Shown: positions 42,241 to 51,443, numbered from the stretch's first letter. The stretch: DNA of 64,000 nt from PNAI01 sp035501735 (GCA_035501735.1 DATJVR010000082.1:1-64000), one strand, 5' to 3'. Numbers and translations: made by a program. The notes: generated by a model not told the origin, from the letters alone.

Positions 42241-43279
42241 TCGCATCACCATCAGGAAGCCGGACGACTGGCACCTGCATGTGCGCGACGGCGAAATGCT
42301 CAAAGCCGTGCTGCCGTTCACTGCGGCGCATTTCGGCCGCGCGATCCTGATGCCGAATCTCACGCCGCCGGTGCGCACAACGGCCGATGCGATAGCGTAC
42401 CGCGAGCGCGTCATGGCGGCGCTGCCCAAGGGCTCGACGTTTAAGCCGCTGATGACGTGCTATCTCACCGACGACACCGACCCGAACGATGTCGAGCGCG
42501 GCTTCCGCGAGGGCGTGTTCACCGGCGTGAAGCTTTATCCCGCCAACGCCACCACCTATTCGGCGGCGGGCGTGACCGACTACAGGAAGATCAAGCCGGT
42601 GCTGGCGCGTATGGAAAAACTCGGCATGCGTTTTCTCATGCACGGCGAAGACGTCGATCCCACCGTGGACATTTTCGACCGCGAAGCGCGCTTCTGCGAA
42701 AAGTATCTCGGGCCGTGGACGCGCGAATTTCCCGGTTTGAAATTCATCCTCGAACATCTGTCGTCGAAGGACGGCGTCGAGTTCGTGCGCGCGCATGCGC
42801 CGCAGGTCGGCGGGACGATCACGCCTTATCACATGGAACTCACGCGCACCGACTGGCTGGGTTGGGGATTGAAGCCCTACATGTACGTGATGCCGGTGAT
42901 TAAAACCGAGAAGGACCGCCAGGCGCTGCGCAAGGCCGCCGCGTCGGGCGAGCCGTGCTATTTCCTCGGCACGGATTCGGCCCCTCATCCGGTGGCGAAA
43001 AAACTCTCGGTCAATGGCATCCCGGGCATTTTCAACGCGCCGGTTGCGATGGCCACTTACGCAAAGATTTTCGAGGAGGAGAACGCGCTCGACAAACTGG
43101 AGGCGTTCGCATCGCTGAACGGGCCAAAGCATTACGGCCTCGCACCGAACACGGAAACAATAACGCTCGAGAAAAAATCCTGGCTGCCGCCGGAGGAAAT
43201 CAAAATTCCCGGACCCGACGAACGCGCGCTCGTTTACAAAGGCGGCGAAACGGTAACGTGGCAGGTGTCCGCAAGTTAA
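42233..43279 (+). CDS. pyrC: Dihydroorotase, class II
   Basis: 348 residues matching E. coli PyrC with an offset of two residues for all metal ligands: H14 and H16 in HLHVRDG, carboxylated K100 in TGVKLYPA, H137 in LMHGED, H175 in ILEHLSS and D248 in GTDSAPH. It catalyses cyclisation of carbamoylaspartate to dihydroorotate. Its ATG lies inside the end of the upstream flavoprotein gene (8-base overlap). The 206 bp after it are AT-rich and hold no clear terminator. Confidence 0.96.
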   Translation: MPDRITIRKPDDWHLHVRDGEMLKAVLPFTAAHFGRAILMPNLTPPVRTTADAIAYRERVMAALPKGSTFKPLMTCYLTDDTDPNDVERGFREGVFTGVKLYPANATTYSAAGVTDYRKIKPVLARMEKLGMRFLMHGEDVDPTVDIFDREARFCEKYLGPWTREFPGLKFILEHLSSKDGVEFVRAHAPQVGGTITPYHMELTRTDWLGWGLKPYMYVMPVIKTEKDRQALRKAAASGEPCYFLGTDSAPHPVAKKLSVNGIPGIFNAPVAMATYAKIFEEENALDKLEAFASLNGPKHYGLAPNTETITLEKKSWLPPEEIKIPGPDERALVYKGGETVTWQVSAS

Positions 43280-43485
43280 TTTCGATTAAGATTTCTTCGC
43301 GGCTACATCGAGCTCCGAGGTAAAACTTTAGTTAGCGCCAAAAAAATAATTGTCTTTATTACCAATGATAGATGCGCCGACATTCATCATGAAATAGATT
43401 TCGGATCGCTGACGTTGGCGAAAACTTGAACCACGCAACGCCAGCACATCCAGATGCGGTTGGATCGTAAGTGCCGGTTCGAGCC

Positions 43486-43716
43486 ATGTTGCGTATTTTG
43501 GTATTCATCTTCGTCATCTACGTGATCGCCGTGGCGGCGCTGGATTCCGTCTCCACTCATGGCGCCTATCGCAGAGCGGTGTTGCAGGCCGCCGGATATC
43601 AAGTGAGCCGGGTGCAATACGGAGTTCAAACTCTCTGGACGGAGATCGTCGACGCGTCCGGTGTGACCACGCCGTCGCATGCACAAGGATCGGCACCGGA
43701 GCGCGTGCGGCAATAG
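43486..43716 (+). CDS. Small single-span membrane protein, unknown
   Basis: 76 residues: MLRILVFIFVIYVIAVAALDSVSTHG gives one transmembrane segment at the N-terminus, followed by a soluble tail of about 50 residues (YRRAVLQAAGYQVSRVQYGVQTLW). ATG at 43486 has a weak GGTTCGAG upstream. It follows an AT-rich stretch (43320-43400) that could hold a promoter. No family recognised; it is supported by a clear hydrophobic segment and length without stops, but could be spurious. Confidence 0.4.
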   Translation: MLRILVFIFVIYVIAVAALDSVSTHGAYRRAVLQAAGYQVSRVQYGVQTLWTEIVDASGVTTPSHAQGSAPERVRQ

Positions 43717-43729
43717 ATGTGTGCCGCGT

Positions 43730-44725
43730 TCAGTCTTTCCCGATTGTCAGCACCACGCGGCCGCGCTGTTTGCGGTCGGCGATGTCGTGCATGGCAGCGG
43801 TGAACTCATCGAGCGGATAGAGCTTGATCGGCAGCGGCTTGAGCTTTCCGGCGGCGTGCAGCGCGAAGATCTCCCTGAAGGCATTTTGCATTTCGGTCGG
43901 CATCCGCTTGCGATAGTCGCTCACCTGCAGGCCGCTGACCTCGATGTTCTTGAGCAGCAGATAATTGACCTTGAGCGTCGGGATGCGACCCGAGGCAAAG
44001 CCGATCACCACAAGCCGCCCGCGCCAGGCGAGCGCACGGATGGCGGCTTCAAAAATATCACCGCCGAGCATGTCGAGGATGATGTCGGCGCCGCGATTGC
44101 CGGTGTGCGCGTAAACCTGCGCACGCAGACCCTCGTGCAGATCGGGCGCTGCGAGATCAACGATGGCGTCGGCGCCGGCCGCCCGAACGATGTCGGCCTT
44201 GTCCGCGCTCGACACTCCGCCGAGCGCTTTCGCGCCGAAGGCCTTGGCGAGCTGGATCGCGGCAAGTCCCACGCCGCCGGTCGCGCCGAGCACCAGAACG
44301 GTTTCACCTGCTGCGATACGCGCCCGGTCGCGCAGCGCGAAATAGGCGGTGTCGTAGATCAACGCCATGGCGGCGGCCTCGGTAAGCGGCAGCGCGGCGG
44401 GAAGTTTTACGCACTGGCCTTCCGGCATGGCGACGAATTCGGCAAAACCGCCTTGTTCCGCCATGGCAATGGCGTGGTCGCCGGGTTTGAAATTCTTCAC
44501 GTTCGTTCCGACCGCCGCGACGACGCCAGCCGGGAGCTTGCCGGGCACGAACGGCAACTCCGGTTTGAACTGGTATTTGCCGCTCATCATGATCAGATCG
44601 ACGAAGTTCACCGCGGTGGCGTGCGTCTGCAGCAGCACTTCGCCCGCCTTGGGCGCGGGCTTCGGCACTTCATCGAGCTTGGCGTTTTCGATCGGACCGA
44701 ATTCGCGGACGACGACGGCGCGCAT
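43730..44725 (-). CDS. NADPH:quinone oxidoreductase / zinc-less alcohol dehydrogenase family
   Basis: 331 residues, medium-chain dehydrogenase/reductase fold. MRAVVVREFGPIENAKLDEVP opens the GroES-like domain; AVNFVDLIMMSGKYQ is the quinone oxidoreductase pattern in place of zinc ligands; the Rossmann motif is VLVLGATGGVGLAAIQLAKAFGAK; the C-terminus ends GRVVLTIGKD. It reduces quinones or enoyl thioesters with NADPH. ATG at 44725 was chosen 6 bases after GGGGA; ATG 44728 is also possible. It follows an acyl-CoA synthetase gene by 32 bp and may act on its product. Confidence 0.87.
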   Translation of the reverse strand: MRAVVVREFGPIENAKLDEVPKPAPKAGEVLLQTHATAVNFVDLIMMSGKYQFKPELPFVPGKLPAGVVAAVGTNVKNFKPGDHAIAMAEQGGFAEFVAMPEGQCVKLPAALPLTEAAAMALIYDTAYFALRDRARIAAGETVLVLGATGGVGLAAIQLAKAFGAKALGGVSSADKADIVRAAGADAIVDLAAPDLHEGLRAQVYAHTGNRGADIILDMLGGDIFEAAIRALAWRGRLVVIGFASGRIPTLKVNYLLLKNIEVSGLQVSDYRKRMPTEMQNAFREIFALHAAGKLKPLPIKLYPLDEFTAAMHDIADRKQRGRVVLTIGKD

Positions 44726-44757
44726 CATGTTCCCCAAATCATTCGAGGCAGTTCATC

Positions 44758-46506
44758 CTAGGCGGTGGCCTGTTTCGCTTGCCAGCGCACCGGCTCCGGG
44801 CTGATGCGGCCTTTCGCGATCCAATCCACGATGTCGCGCTTGCGAATCTTGCCATTGGGCGTGAGCGGGATTTCGTCGAGGCTGACGAAATATTCCGGCA
44901 TGTCATATCTGGAAAGACCGGCGGCATCGAGGTGGGCAAGCAGCTCCGCAGGCGCGACATGCTTGCCTGAATGGAACATCACCGCGAGGCAGACTTTTTC
45001 GCCGAGCCGCGCGTCGGCGATCGGGACGGCCGCGGCGCGCGCGATTGCGGCATGCCGCATGGCCAGCGCCTCGATGCGCGCAGGATGGATGTTGTGGCCG
45101 CCGCGGATGATGATGTCCTTCAGGCGGCCGGTGATACGCAAATATCCGTCGGCATCGAGCAAACCCAAATCGCCGGTCATGAACCAGCCGTCCTTGTTGA
45201 AGGCATCTTCGGTCGCGGCCTGATCGTCGAAATAGCCGAGCATGAGGCTCGCGCCGCGACCGCCAATCTGGCCGATTTCGCCTGGGGGTGCGGGCGTGTC
45301 GCGGTCATCGGCCTTGAAGATGCGCAATTCATAGCCTGGGCAGGCACGACCGGATGTTTCGACGATCCGTGTCGCATCGTCGTTGGGTAGCGTGTACTGG
45401 TGCGAGCAGGTCTCGGTCATGCCGTAACCGCTTTGTGGAATGATGCCGCGTTCAAGCAGTCCGGCCACGACCGCGCGAGGCGCGGCGGCGCCGGAGATGC
45501 GGAAGCCCTTGAGCCGGCCGAGGCCGTTCAGCCCGCGCGTGCGCATCTCGGAAAGCAGATCGCCGGCGTGCGCCGGGACACCGACCAAGAAAGTGGTACC
45601 GGTTTCGAGAATGCGGTCGACTAGGCTCGCACCTTTTGGCAGATCGTTGACGACGAGTTCGCCGCCGACCGCGAGTGCCATCACCTGCGCGCCGAAGCCG
45701 AGATTGTGGCTGAGAGGACTGAGCGAATAGACCACCGAGTCCGCGCCGATGCTCCAGTCCTTGGCGAGCTGGCACGCGTTGGCGAGCAGCGTGTTATCGG
45801 AATGCATCACGCCCTTGGGCTTGCCAGTGGTGCCGGAGGTGAAGGCGAGATAGACGATCTGATTTGGGTCTTGTTTGGGCGCAACATCGACGTTTTTCCC
45901 CTCCCACCGCGATGCGGAGCGGAGCGGTGGGGAGGAGTCGGGAATGGGTGATAACAGGGCCGCCCATCCCGGCGTTTCGCGCCGACCCTCCCCACCACAC
46001 GTTTCGCGCGCGGGTGAAGGGATAAGAGGTGAAAGCCGATAGACGTGCCGCATAAAGGCAAGCGATGAAAGCTCGGCAAAAATATCGCGGCGCGGCGCGT
46101 CGGCGCCGAAGCCCTCCTGGCCGATGAATGCCGCTGACCGCGTGCGTTGCAGGAGCTCGATGACTTCGCCCACGGTGTGGTCGCGATGCAGCGAAGGGCA
46201 GCACAGGTAGCCGTTGCGCGAACAGGCGAGCAGCGCAATGACGCCTTCCATGCGGCTTGGCAGCCAGACCGATACGCGCTGGCCGGGCGCGACACCGCGG
46301 CTTGCAAGATCGGCCGCAAGCGCATCGGCCGCGGCGGCGAGCTCGCGATAGGTGATGCGCCGGAACCGATCGCGAAGCGCAAAGCTTGCCGGCGTGCGCT
46401 CGGCGTGACCGCGCACAAGCGAATAGATCGTGTCGTCCCGCCAGAAGCCCGCGGAATAGTATTTCTTGATCAGCTCGTCGGTGAGCAGGGTCAGCATGGA
46501 ATTCAT
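44758..46506 (-). CDS. AMP-forming acyl-CoA synthetase with in-frame repeat insertion
   Basis: 582 residues. ANL motifs: TSGTTGKPKG at 223-232, SGYGMTETCSHQY, GDLGLLDADGYLRITGRLKDIIIRGGHNIHP and the catalytic lysine in LTPNGKIRKR. Compared with usual 520-540-residue relatives it carries about 50 extra residues (157-206: LSPLIPSPARETCGGEG and so on), rich in Pro, Gly, Arg and Ser, between the RHVYR segment and the P-loop. This stretch is encoded by a palindromic repeat at 45889-46038 that keeps the frame. It may be an external loop leaving the enzyme active. ATG at 46506 was used; 46497 is an alternative. Confidence 0.88.
   Translation of the reverse strand: MNSMLTLLTDELIKKYYSAGFWRDDTIYSLVRGHAERTPASFALRDRFRRITYRELAAAADALAADLASRGVAPGQRVSVWLPSRMEGVIALLACSRNGYLCCPSLHRDHTVGEVIELLQRTRSAAFIGQEGFGADAPRRDIFAELSSLAFMRHVYRLSPLIPSPARETCGGEGRRETPGWAALLSPIPDSSPPLRSASRWEGKNVDVAPKQDPNQIVYLAFTSGTTGKPKGVMHSDNTLLANACQLAKDWSIGADSVVYSLSPLSHNLGFGAQVMALAVGGELVVNDLPKGASLVDRILETGTTFLVGVPAHAGDLLSEMRTRGLNGLGRLKGFRISGAAAPRAVVAGLLERGIIPQSGYGMTETCSHQYTLPNDDATRIVETSGRACPGYELRIFKADDRDTPAPPGEIGQIGGRGASLMLGYFDDQAATEDAFNKDGWFMTGDLGLLDADGYLRITGRLKDIIIRGGHNIHPARIEALAMRHAAIARAAAVPIADARLGEKVCLAVMFHSGKHVAPAELLAHLDAAGLSRYDMPEYFVSLDEIPLTPNGKIRKRDIVDWIAKGRISPEPVRWQAKQATA
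45889..46038. repeat. Palindromic intergenic-type repeat inserted in a coding sequence
   Basis: 150 bp inside the acyl-CoA synthetase gene. CCTCCCACCGC (45900-45910) pairs with GCGGTGGGGAGG (45924-45935) with one bulge; CGGGAATGGG pairs with CCCATCCCG downstream (about 45939-45971); and GACCCTCCCCACC (45984-45996) is again complementary to GGTGGGGAGGAGTC (45926-45939). This 'CCTCCCC-ACCGC...GCGGTGGGGAGG' motif is the type of hairpin repeat usually found between genes in rhizobial relatives. Its length is a multiple of three and it has no stop in the used frame. Confidence 0.7.
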
Positions 46507-46605
46507 GCTTGCTACACTAAGCTGTTTCAGGCAGGACCGCCAACAGATCGCGCCTAACTACGATGCATCTGCTAGTATCGCGGCGGACGAATTTCGAGGT
46601 GCGCG

Positions 46606-48282
46606 ATGCTCGATCAAACAACAGGCCCGCGTGCGGCCAAAACCCCGCTTGCGGCAAAGCCACGGCTCGATTTTCAGGAGCACATCGCCGATCTCGAGGC
46701 TGCCGGCCTGCTGGTGCGCATCGATAGGTCGATTAACAAGGATACCGAACTGCATCCGCTGGTGCGCTGGCAGTTCATCGGCGGAATGCCGGAGGACGAG
46801 CGGCGCGCTTTTCTGTTCACCAATGTGGTCGACTCCAAGGGTCGGCGCTATGAGATGCCGGTGGTGCTCGGCGCGCTCGCGGCGTCGCCGCGAATTTACG
46901 CCATGGGTATGGGACAATCCGTGGACGAAATCGGCGACGCCTGGATGCACGCGATCGCCAATCCGATTCCGCCCACGCTGGTGAATGCCGCCCCATGTCA
47001 GGAGGTGGTGATCTCGGGCGATGATTTGCGCAAGGCTGACGGCGGGTTGACACGGCTGCCGGTGCCGGTGTCGACGCCCGGTTTTGACGCTGCGCCCTAT
47101 CTCACCGCGACGCTGTGCATCACAAAGGACCCGGAGAGCGGCATCCGCAACATGGGCACCTATCGTGCAGCCCTGAAGGCGCCTGATCGCCTGGCCGTGC
47201 GCATGGTGGCGCGCGAAGCCACCGGCGCAGGCGGTTTTCTGCATTGGCTGAAATACCGCGGGCGACGGGAGAAAATGCCGATCGCTATCGTGATCGGCTG
47301 CGCGCCGATCGTGGTCTTCACCGGCCCGCAGAAGCTTGCGGTGGACGTGGATGAAATCGCGGTTGCGGGGGGTGCGGTCGGCGCGCCGATCCGCATGACA
47401 CGCTGCCGCAGCATCGATCTGGAAGTGCCGGCGGATTCGGAAATCGTGATCGAAGGCTTGATCGACCCGGAGATGCTGGAACCGGAAGCGCCATTCGGCG
47501 AGAGCAACGGTTATGTGGCGCTCGAGGCCTACAACATGCCGATGCAGGTCACAGCGATCACGCACAAGCGCGCGCCGGTGTTTGCGTCAATCATCAGCCA
47601 AGTCACGCCGAGCGAGTCGAGCGTGATCAAGAAAGTGGCCTACGAACCGTTGTTCCTTGCACATCTGCGCCAACACCTCGGCGTCAAGAGCGTGCGCAAG
47701 GTGGTGATGCACGAGCCGCTTTCCAACCTGCGGCCGGTTATTTTCCTGCAATTCGCCGCCGAGGCGCCGCGATCGGAAGTGTGGCGCGGCCTGCATGGGG
47801 CTGCCACGCTGCAATCCAATTGCGGCAAGATCGTCATCGCGGTGAGCGAGGATATCGATCCGGCCGCGGGACTCGACGCGGTGATGTGGTCGCTCGCCTA
47901 TCGCACCAATCCGGCGGAGGACGTGCAGATCGCGCCCAATCGCGGCGGCGTGCAAGGCGCGCAATATGGGCCGCGCAAAACCGACTCCGGGCTGCTGATC
48001 GACGCGACCCGCAAGCGTGCCATGCCGCCACTCGCATTGCCGACGCGCCAGCACATGGAGCACGCGCGCGCGCTGTGGGAGGAGCTGGGATTACCGGCGC
48101 TCGCCGTGCGCGGCCCGTGGCACGGCTATACACTCGGCGAATGGACCGAGGAGTGGGAGAATTTCGCGCGCCGGGCGGCGGCCGGCGACTGGATTGCCAA
48201 CGGCGAGGAGACGCTGTCGCGCCAGCGCAAGGGTCTGCTGCCGGAGACGCCGATCCGGCCGGGCGAAGCGATCGATGAGTAA
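46606..48282 (+). CDS. UbiD-family decarboxylase
   Basis: 558 residues, longer than the other two UbiD proteins here. Catalytic R187 lies in RNMGTYRAAL, and the glutamate pair E294/E299 in EPEAPFGESNGYV. VPVPVSTPGFDAAPYLTATL corresponds to the active-site strand. The early region RLDFQEHIADLEAAGLLVRI is typical of UbiD N-termini. The substrate is unknown; it diverges from an acyl-CoA synthetase gene (99 bp between starts), so an acid released by one could feed the other. It converges on a Bug-protein gene. Confidence 0.9.
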   Translation: MLDQTTGPRAAKTPLAAKPRLDFQEHIADLEAAGLLVRIDRSINKDTELHPLVRWQFIGGMPEDERRAFLFTNVVDSKGRRYEMPVVLGALAASPRIYAMGMGQSVDEIGDAWMHAIANPIPPTLVNAAPCQEVVISGDDLRKADGGLTRLPVPVSTPGFDAAPYLTATLCITKDPESGIRNMGTYRAALKAPDRLAVRMVAREATGAGGFLHWLKYRGRREKMPIAIVIGCAPIVVFTGPQKLAVDVDEIAVAGGAVGAPIRMTRCRSIDLEVPADSEIVIEGLIDPEMLEPEAPFGESNGYVALEAYNMPMQVTAITHKRAPVFASIISQVTPSESSVIKKVAYEPLFLAHLRQHLGVKSVRKVVMHEPLSNLRPVIFLQFAAEAPRSEVWRGLHGAATLQSNCGKIVIAVSEDIDPAAGLDAVMWSLAYRTNPAEDVQIAPNRGGVQGAQYGPRKTDSGLLIDATRKRAMPPLALPTRQHMEHARALWEELGLPALAVRGPWHGYTLGEWTEEWENFARRAAAGDWIANGEETLSRQRKGLLPETPIRPGEAIDE

Positions 48283-48313
48283 ACGCCGCGCCGTATTCAT
48301 TCTGCAGGATTTG

Positions 48314-48350
48314 AATTGGCGCGACTTGACGATTTCCATCGCGCCGAATT
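48314..48350. terminator. Possible bidirectional terminator hairpin
   Basis: AATTGGCGCGA (48314-48324) and TCGCGCCGAATT (48339-48350) form an 11-bp stem with one bulged base and a 14-base loop, between the convergent ubiD (stop 48282) and tctC-like (stop 48416) genes. The A/T bases at both stem ends are short substitutes for U tracts. Position supports a shared transcription end. Confidence 0.45.
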
Positions 48351-48415
48351 GATAATCCGAAGGCGCAACATCGGATGTCAGCGGCCAGGTCTACTGCCGA
48401 GGCGGCTCGAACGCG

Positions 48416-49390
48416 TCACTCGGCCTTGACGTTTGCCGCCTTCACGAGCGGCACCCAGGTGCCGCGTTCTCTGGCGAGGAACGCTGCGAATTCGTCGGGC
48501 GAGCCGATGTGCGGCTCGACGCTGAGCTTGGTCAGCGTGGCCTGAACGTCGGGCGATTTGAGGCACTCGTTGATCGCGACATTGAGCCGGCTCACGATTC
48601 CGGCCGGCGTACCGGCGGGGGCCACTATGCCGGTGAAAGACGCCGTGACAAAACCGGGTACGCCGCTCTCGATCATGGTCGGAATATCGGGCGCGCGCGA
48701 ATTGCGCTTTTCACTCGTGAAGGCGAGGCCGCGCAGCTTGCCGGCTTGAACAAGCGGCAGCGACACCGCGGTGTTCTCGAACGTCATTTGCACTTCGCCG
48801 GCCATCACGGCCTGAATGGCAAGCCCGCCACCCTTGTACGGCACGTGGACGATATTGATGCCGGTGCGTTGTTTGAACAATTCGCCGATCAGATGCGGCG
48901 GCGTGCCGGCGCCGGGTGAGGCGTAATTGAGCTTGCCGGGACTGGCTTTGGCCAGCGCGATCAGCTCCGGCACCGATTTCGCCGGCAACGAGGTATTGAC
49001 GGCAAGCAGATTGGCGGTGACGCCGAGCTCGGCGACCGGCGCAAAAGCTTTCACCGGGTCATAGCCGATGTTCTGATAGACGACCGGAGAGATCACGAGC
49101 GTCGAGGTGTTGCCGAGCAGGAGCGTATAGCCGTCGGGGTCGGCATCCGCGGCGGCCTTGGCGCCGATCGTGCCACCGGCGCCCGGACGATTTTCGACGA
49201 TGAAGCTCTGGCCGAGAATCGCAGGCATTTTTGTCGCGACCAGCCGCGCCATGACATCGGCCGGTCCGCCCGGCGCAAAGCCCACGATCACCTTGATCGG
49301 CTTCGTCGGATAGGTTTGCGCCGGCGCGGCGCCAGCAAACGCCATCGCCGCAAGAACGGATGCCAACAACAAGTGCGCTGCTTGTTTCAT
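48416..49390 (-). CDS. Bug/TctC-family periplasmic solute-binding protein
   Basis: 324 residues with a signal peptide (MKQAAHLLLASVLAAMAFAGAAPA). The mature part YPTKPIKVIVGFAPGGPADVMARLVA, IVENRPGAGGTIGAKA and DGYTLLLGNTSTLVISP are classic Bug motifs, including the two loops that contact the carboxylate of the ligand. ATG at 49390 is used; a frame extension to 49432 lacks signal features. Adjacent to a UbiD gene (convergent) and divergent from a dehalogenase gene. No TctA/TctB partner is in the window. Confidence 0.92.
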   Translation of the reverse strand: MKQAAHLLLASVLAAMAFAGAAPAQTYPTKPIKVIVGFAPGGPADVMARLVATKMPAILGQSFIVENRPGAGGTIGAKAAADADPDGYTLLLGNTSTLVISPVVYQNIGYDPVKAFAPVAELGVTANLLAVNTSLPAKSVPELIALAKASPGKLNYASPGAGTPPHLIGELFKQRTGINIVHVPYKGGGLAIQAVMAGEVQMTFENTAVSLPLVQAGKLRGLAFTSEKRNSRAPDIPTMIESGVPGFVTASFTGIVAPAGTPAGIVSRLNVAINECLKSPDVQATLTKLSVEPHIGSPDEFAAFLARERGTWVPLVKAANVKAE

Positions 49391-49505
49391 GGTCTCTCCC
49401 CTGGGCGAGCATAACACGATTTCAATTGGCAAAGCCTGCGTCTACAACACGGGGGGTTGTTAGAAGGGCGAGCGCTGCATTTGTGGCGCGTATCACGGGG
49501 GACCC

Positions 49506-50399
49506 ATGTTGATGGAAGGCTTCACGCGCACCGAAATCAAGACTTCGGGCGCCCGCATCGTTACGGTGCACGGCGGCAAGGGACCGCCGGTTCTGCTCAT
49601 GCACGGCAATCCGTTCACGCATCTGTCGTGGCACAAGTTCGCGCCGCGGCTGGCGCAGGAGTTCACTGTGGTGACGACGGACTTGCGCGGTTATGGCGAT
49701 TCCGAGAAGGTACCGGGCGGAGAGGATCATTCCGGCTATTCGTTCCGCGCCATGGCGCAGGATCAGGTGGAAGTCATGGCGGCGCTCGGCTTCGACAAAT
49801 TCATGGCGGCTGGGCATGACCGTGGCGCGCGTGTGCTGCATCGCATGTGCCTCGATCATCCCGGGAAGGTTTCACGCGCGGCAATCCTCGACATCATTCC
49901 GCAACATCATCTGTTCAACAACATCACGCAGGCCTGGGCCACGGCGTCGTATCACTGGTTCTTCATGATCCAGCCGTTCGACATGCCGGAGCGGTTGATG
50001 AGCGCGGATCCGGATTTCTTCATCACCAAGAAGCTCGCGAAGACCAAACAGGGATTGAGCTTCTTCGGCCAGGAGGCGCTGGAGGAATACAAGCGCTGTT
50101 TCCGCAATCCGGCCACGGTGCATGCCATGTGCGAGGATTACCGCGCCTGCGCCACGATCGACCTTGCCATGGACACGAAGGATTTCGCCGCGGGAAAGAA
50201 AATCACCTGCCCGGCGCTGATTCTTTGGGGCGCGACCGGTGCGGTCGGACGCAATCACGACTCGGCGAAAATCTGGAAAAATTACGCGACGACCATTGTC
50301 GGCGCGAAAGCGCTGCCGTGCGGCCATTACCTATCGGAAGAAGCGCCGGAGGAAACCTACGCCGAGCTCAGGGCGTTCTTCGCCGCCAAGTCGCTATGA
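49506..50399 (+). CDS. Fluoroacetate/haloacetate dehalogenase-like alpha/beta hydrolase
   Basis: 297 residues with every hallmark of fluoroacetate dehalogenase. The nucleophile D105 sits in GHDRGARV with carboxylate-binding R106 and R109; halide-binding H150-W151 and Y212 are in SYHWFF and EDYRACATID; the base H274 is in CGHYLSEEAPEE; and the acid Asp is in AILDI (D129). DLRGYGDS is also typical. It should hydrolyse 2-haloacids, possibly fluoroacetate, to glycolate. Some close homologues are epoxide hydrolases, but those lack the Arg pair. Preceded by GGGGGA; its end overlaps the convergent gene by 6 bases. Confidence 0.82.
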   Translation: MLMEGFTRTEIKTSGARIVTVHGGKGPPVLLMHGNPFTHLSWHKFAPRLAQEFTVVTTDLRGYGDSEKVPGGEDHSGYSFRAMAQDQVEVMAALGFDKFMAAGHDRGARVLHRMCLDHPGKVSRAAILDIIPQHHLFNNITQAWATASYHWFFMIQPFDMPERLMSADPDFFITKKLAKTKQGLSFFGQEALEEYKRCFRNPATVHAMCEDYRACATIDLAMDTKDFAAGKKITCPALILWGATGAVGRNHDSAKIWKNYATTIVGAKALPCGHYLSEEAPEETYAELRAFFAAKSL

Positions 50400-51443
50400 A
50401 ACCACCACCGGCGCGGGCGCGGCGAGGAAGTTGCGCATGGCGTACCAGAGCAGGTGCCGGTTCTTGCTGTAGCCCACGCTGTGCGCGGTGTAAGGCAAAA
50501 TGACGAACTGGCGGTCGCCGTTCGGGAGCTGCTGATAGAAATCGAGCAAGTCCTCGTTGGTTGAATTGCCGTCCTGCGTGCCGCGCACCATGAGCACCGG
50601 CGAGAGCACTTTCCTCGGATCGACGAGCGGAAGATTTGCGGCCATGTCGAGATAGGTGCCGGTCGGAACCGTGTCACCGAATTTCATTTCGGCCGCGATG
50701 ATTGCCTCGGGCACGGCGGGATCGTAGCTCGCCGCCAAGCCGTCGCGCGTGAAGATCGAGCGGATCATGGCGGCGTCGCGCTTGCGCCGCGGATTGGCGC
50801 GGAATTCCTCGATCCGCTTCTGCCGCCGGCCGATTTCGGCAGCGCCCTTGCCCTTGTAGGTGAAGGCGACCAGCACAAGACGGTCCACCCGCTCGGGCTC
50901 GGCTTGCGCATAGGCGCCGGCGCGGATGCCGCCCGAGGATGTGCCGTAGAAATGCATCTTCGGCTGGCCGGTCTCCTTCATCACGAGCGGGACGGCGGCC
51001 TTGAGGTCTTCGACGCCGCTCGCGATGTCGGAATTATTGCCGGAGGAACCCGAGCGGCCGTAACCGTCGTGGTCCATGGTCCATACGTCGTAGCCGTAGC
51101 GCGCCATCACGTTCATCAGCGAATACTCACCCTTGCCCGGCACGCTCAGGTCGTAAGATGAGCGCGAGGAATTCGACGAGCCGTGGACGAGGAAGAGGAC
51201 CGGCAGCGGCTCGGCGCCGCGCTTGGGCGCGCCGATACGTTTGCGCCAGAGGTTGAGCTTCACGCTGCCTTTGTTGGCCCAGTATTCGGCGCTCCAGATT
51301 TCGCCGGCCGCGACCGCTTGTTTTGCGTCGTTCCTGCGCGCTGCCTCGGCCGACGAAAGTCCGGAGACCCATCCGGCCCCAATGCCAACACCTGCGCCAA
51401 GCAGCATTGTGCGCCGTGCCATGCCGCGATCGTTCTTATTCAT
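50394..51443 (-). CDS. Tat-exported alpha/beta hydrolase
   Basis: 349 residues. The N-terminus has a twin-arginine signal, ARRTMLLGAGVGIGAGW (RR at about 10-11). The hydrolase fold has the oxyanion region FLVHGSSNSSRSSYDLS, the nucleophile elbow YGTSSGGIRAG, DHDGYGRSGSS in the second loop, MVRGTQDGNSTNED for the acid and a histidine near PYTAHSVGYS. It is a periplasmic esterase or lipase of unknown substrate. Start ATG at 51443 follows GGGGAG. The stop overlaps the dehalogenase gene on the other strand. Confidence 0.78.
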   Translation of the reverse strand: MNKNDRGMARRTMLLGAGVGIGAGWVSGLSSAEAARRNDAKQAVAAGEIWSAEYWANKGSVKLNLWRKRIGAPKRGAEPLPVLFLVHGSSNSSRSSYDLSVPGKGEYSLMNVMARYGYDVWTMDHDGYGRSGSSGNNSDIASGVEDLKAAVPLVMKETGQPKMHFYGTSSGGIRAGAYAQAEPERVDRLVLVAFTYKGKGAAEIGRRQKRIEEFRANPRRKRDAAMIRSIFTRDGLAASYDPAVPEAIIAAEMKFGDTVPTGTYLDMAANLPLVDPRKVLSPVLMVRGTQDGNSTNEDLLDFYQQLPNGDRQFVILPYTAHSVGYSKNRHLLWYAMRNFLAAPAPVVVS

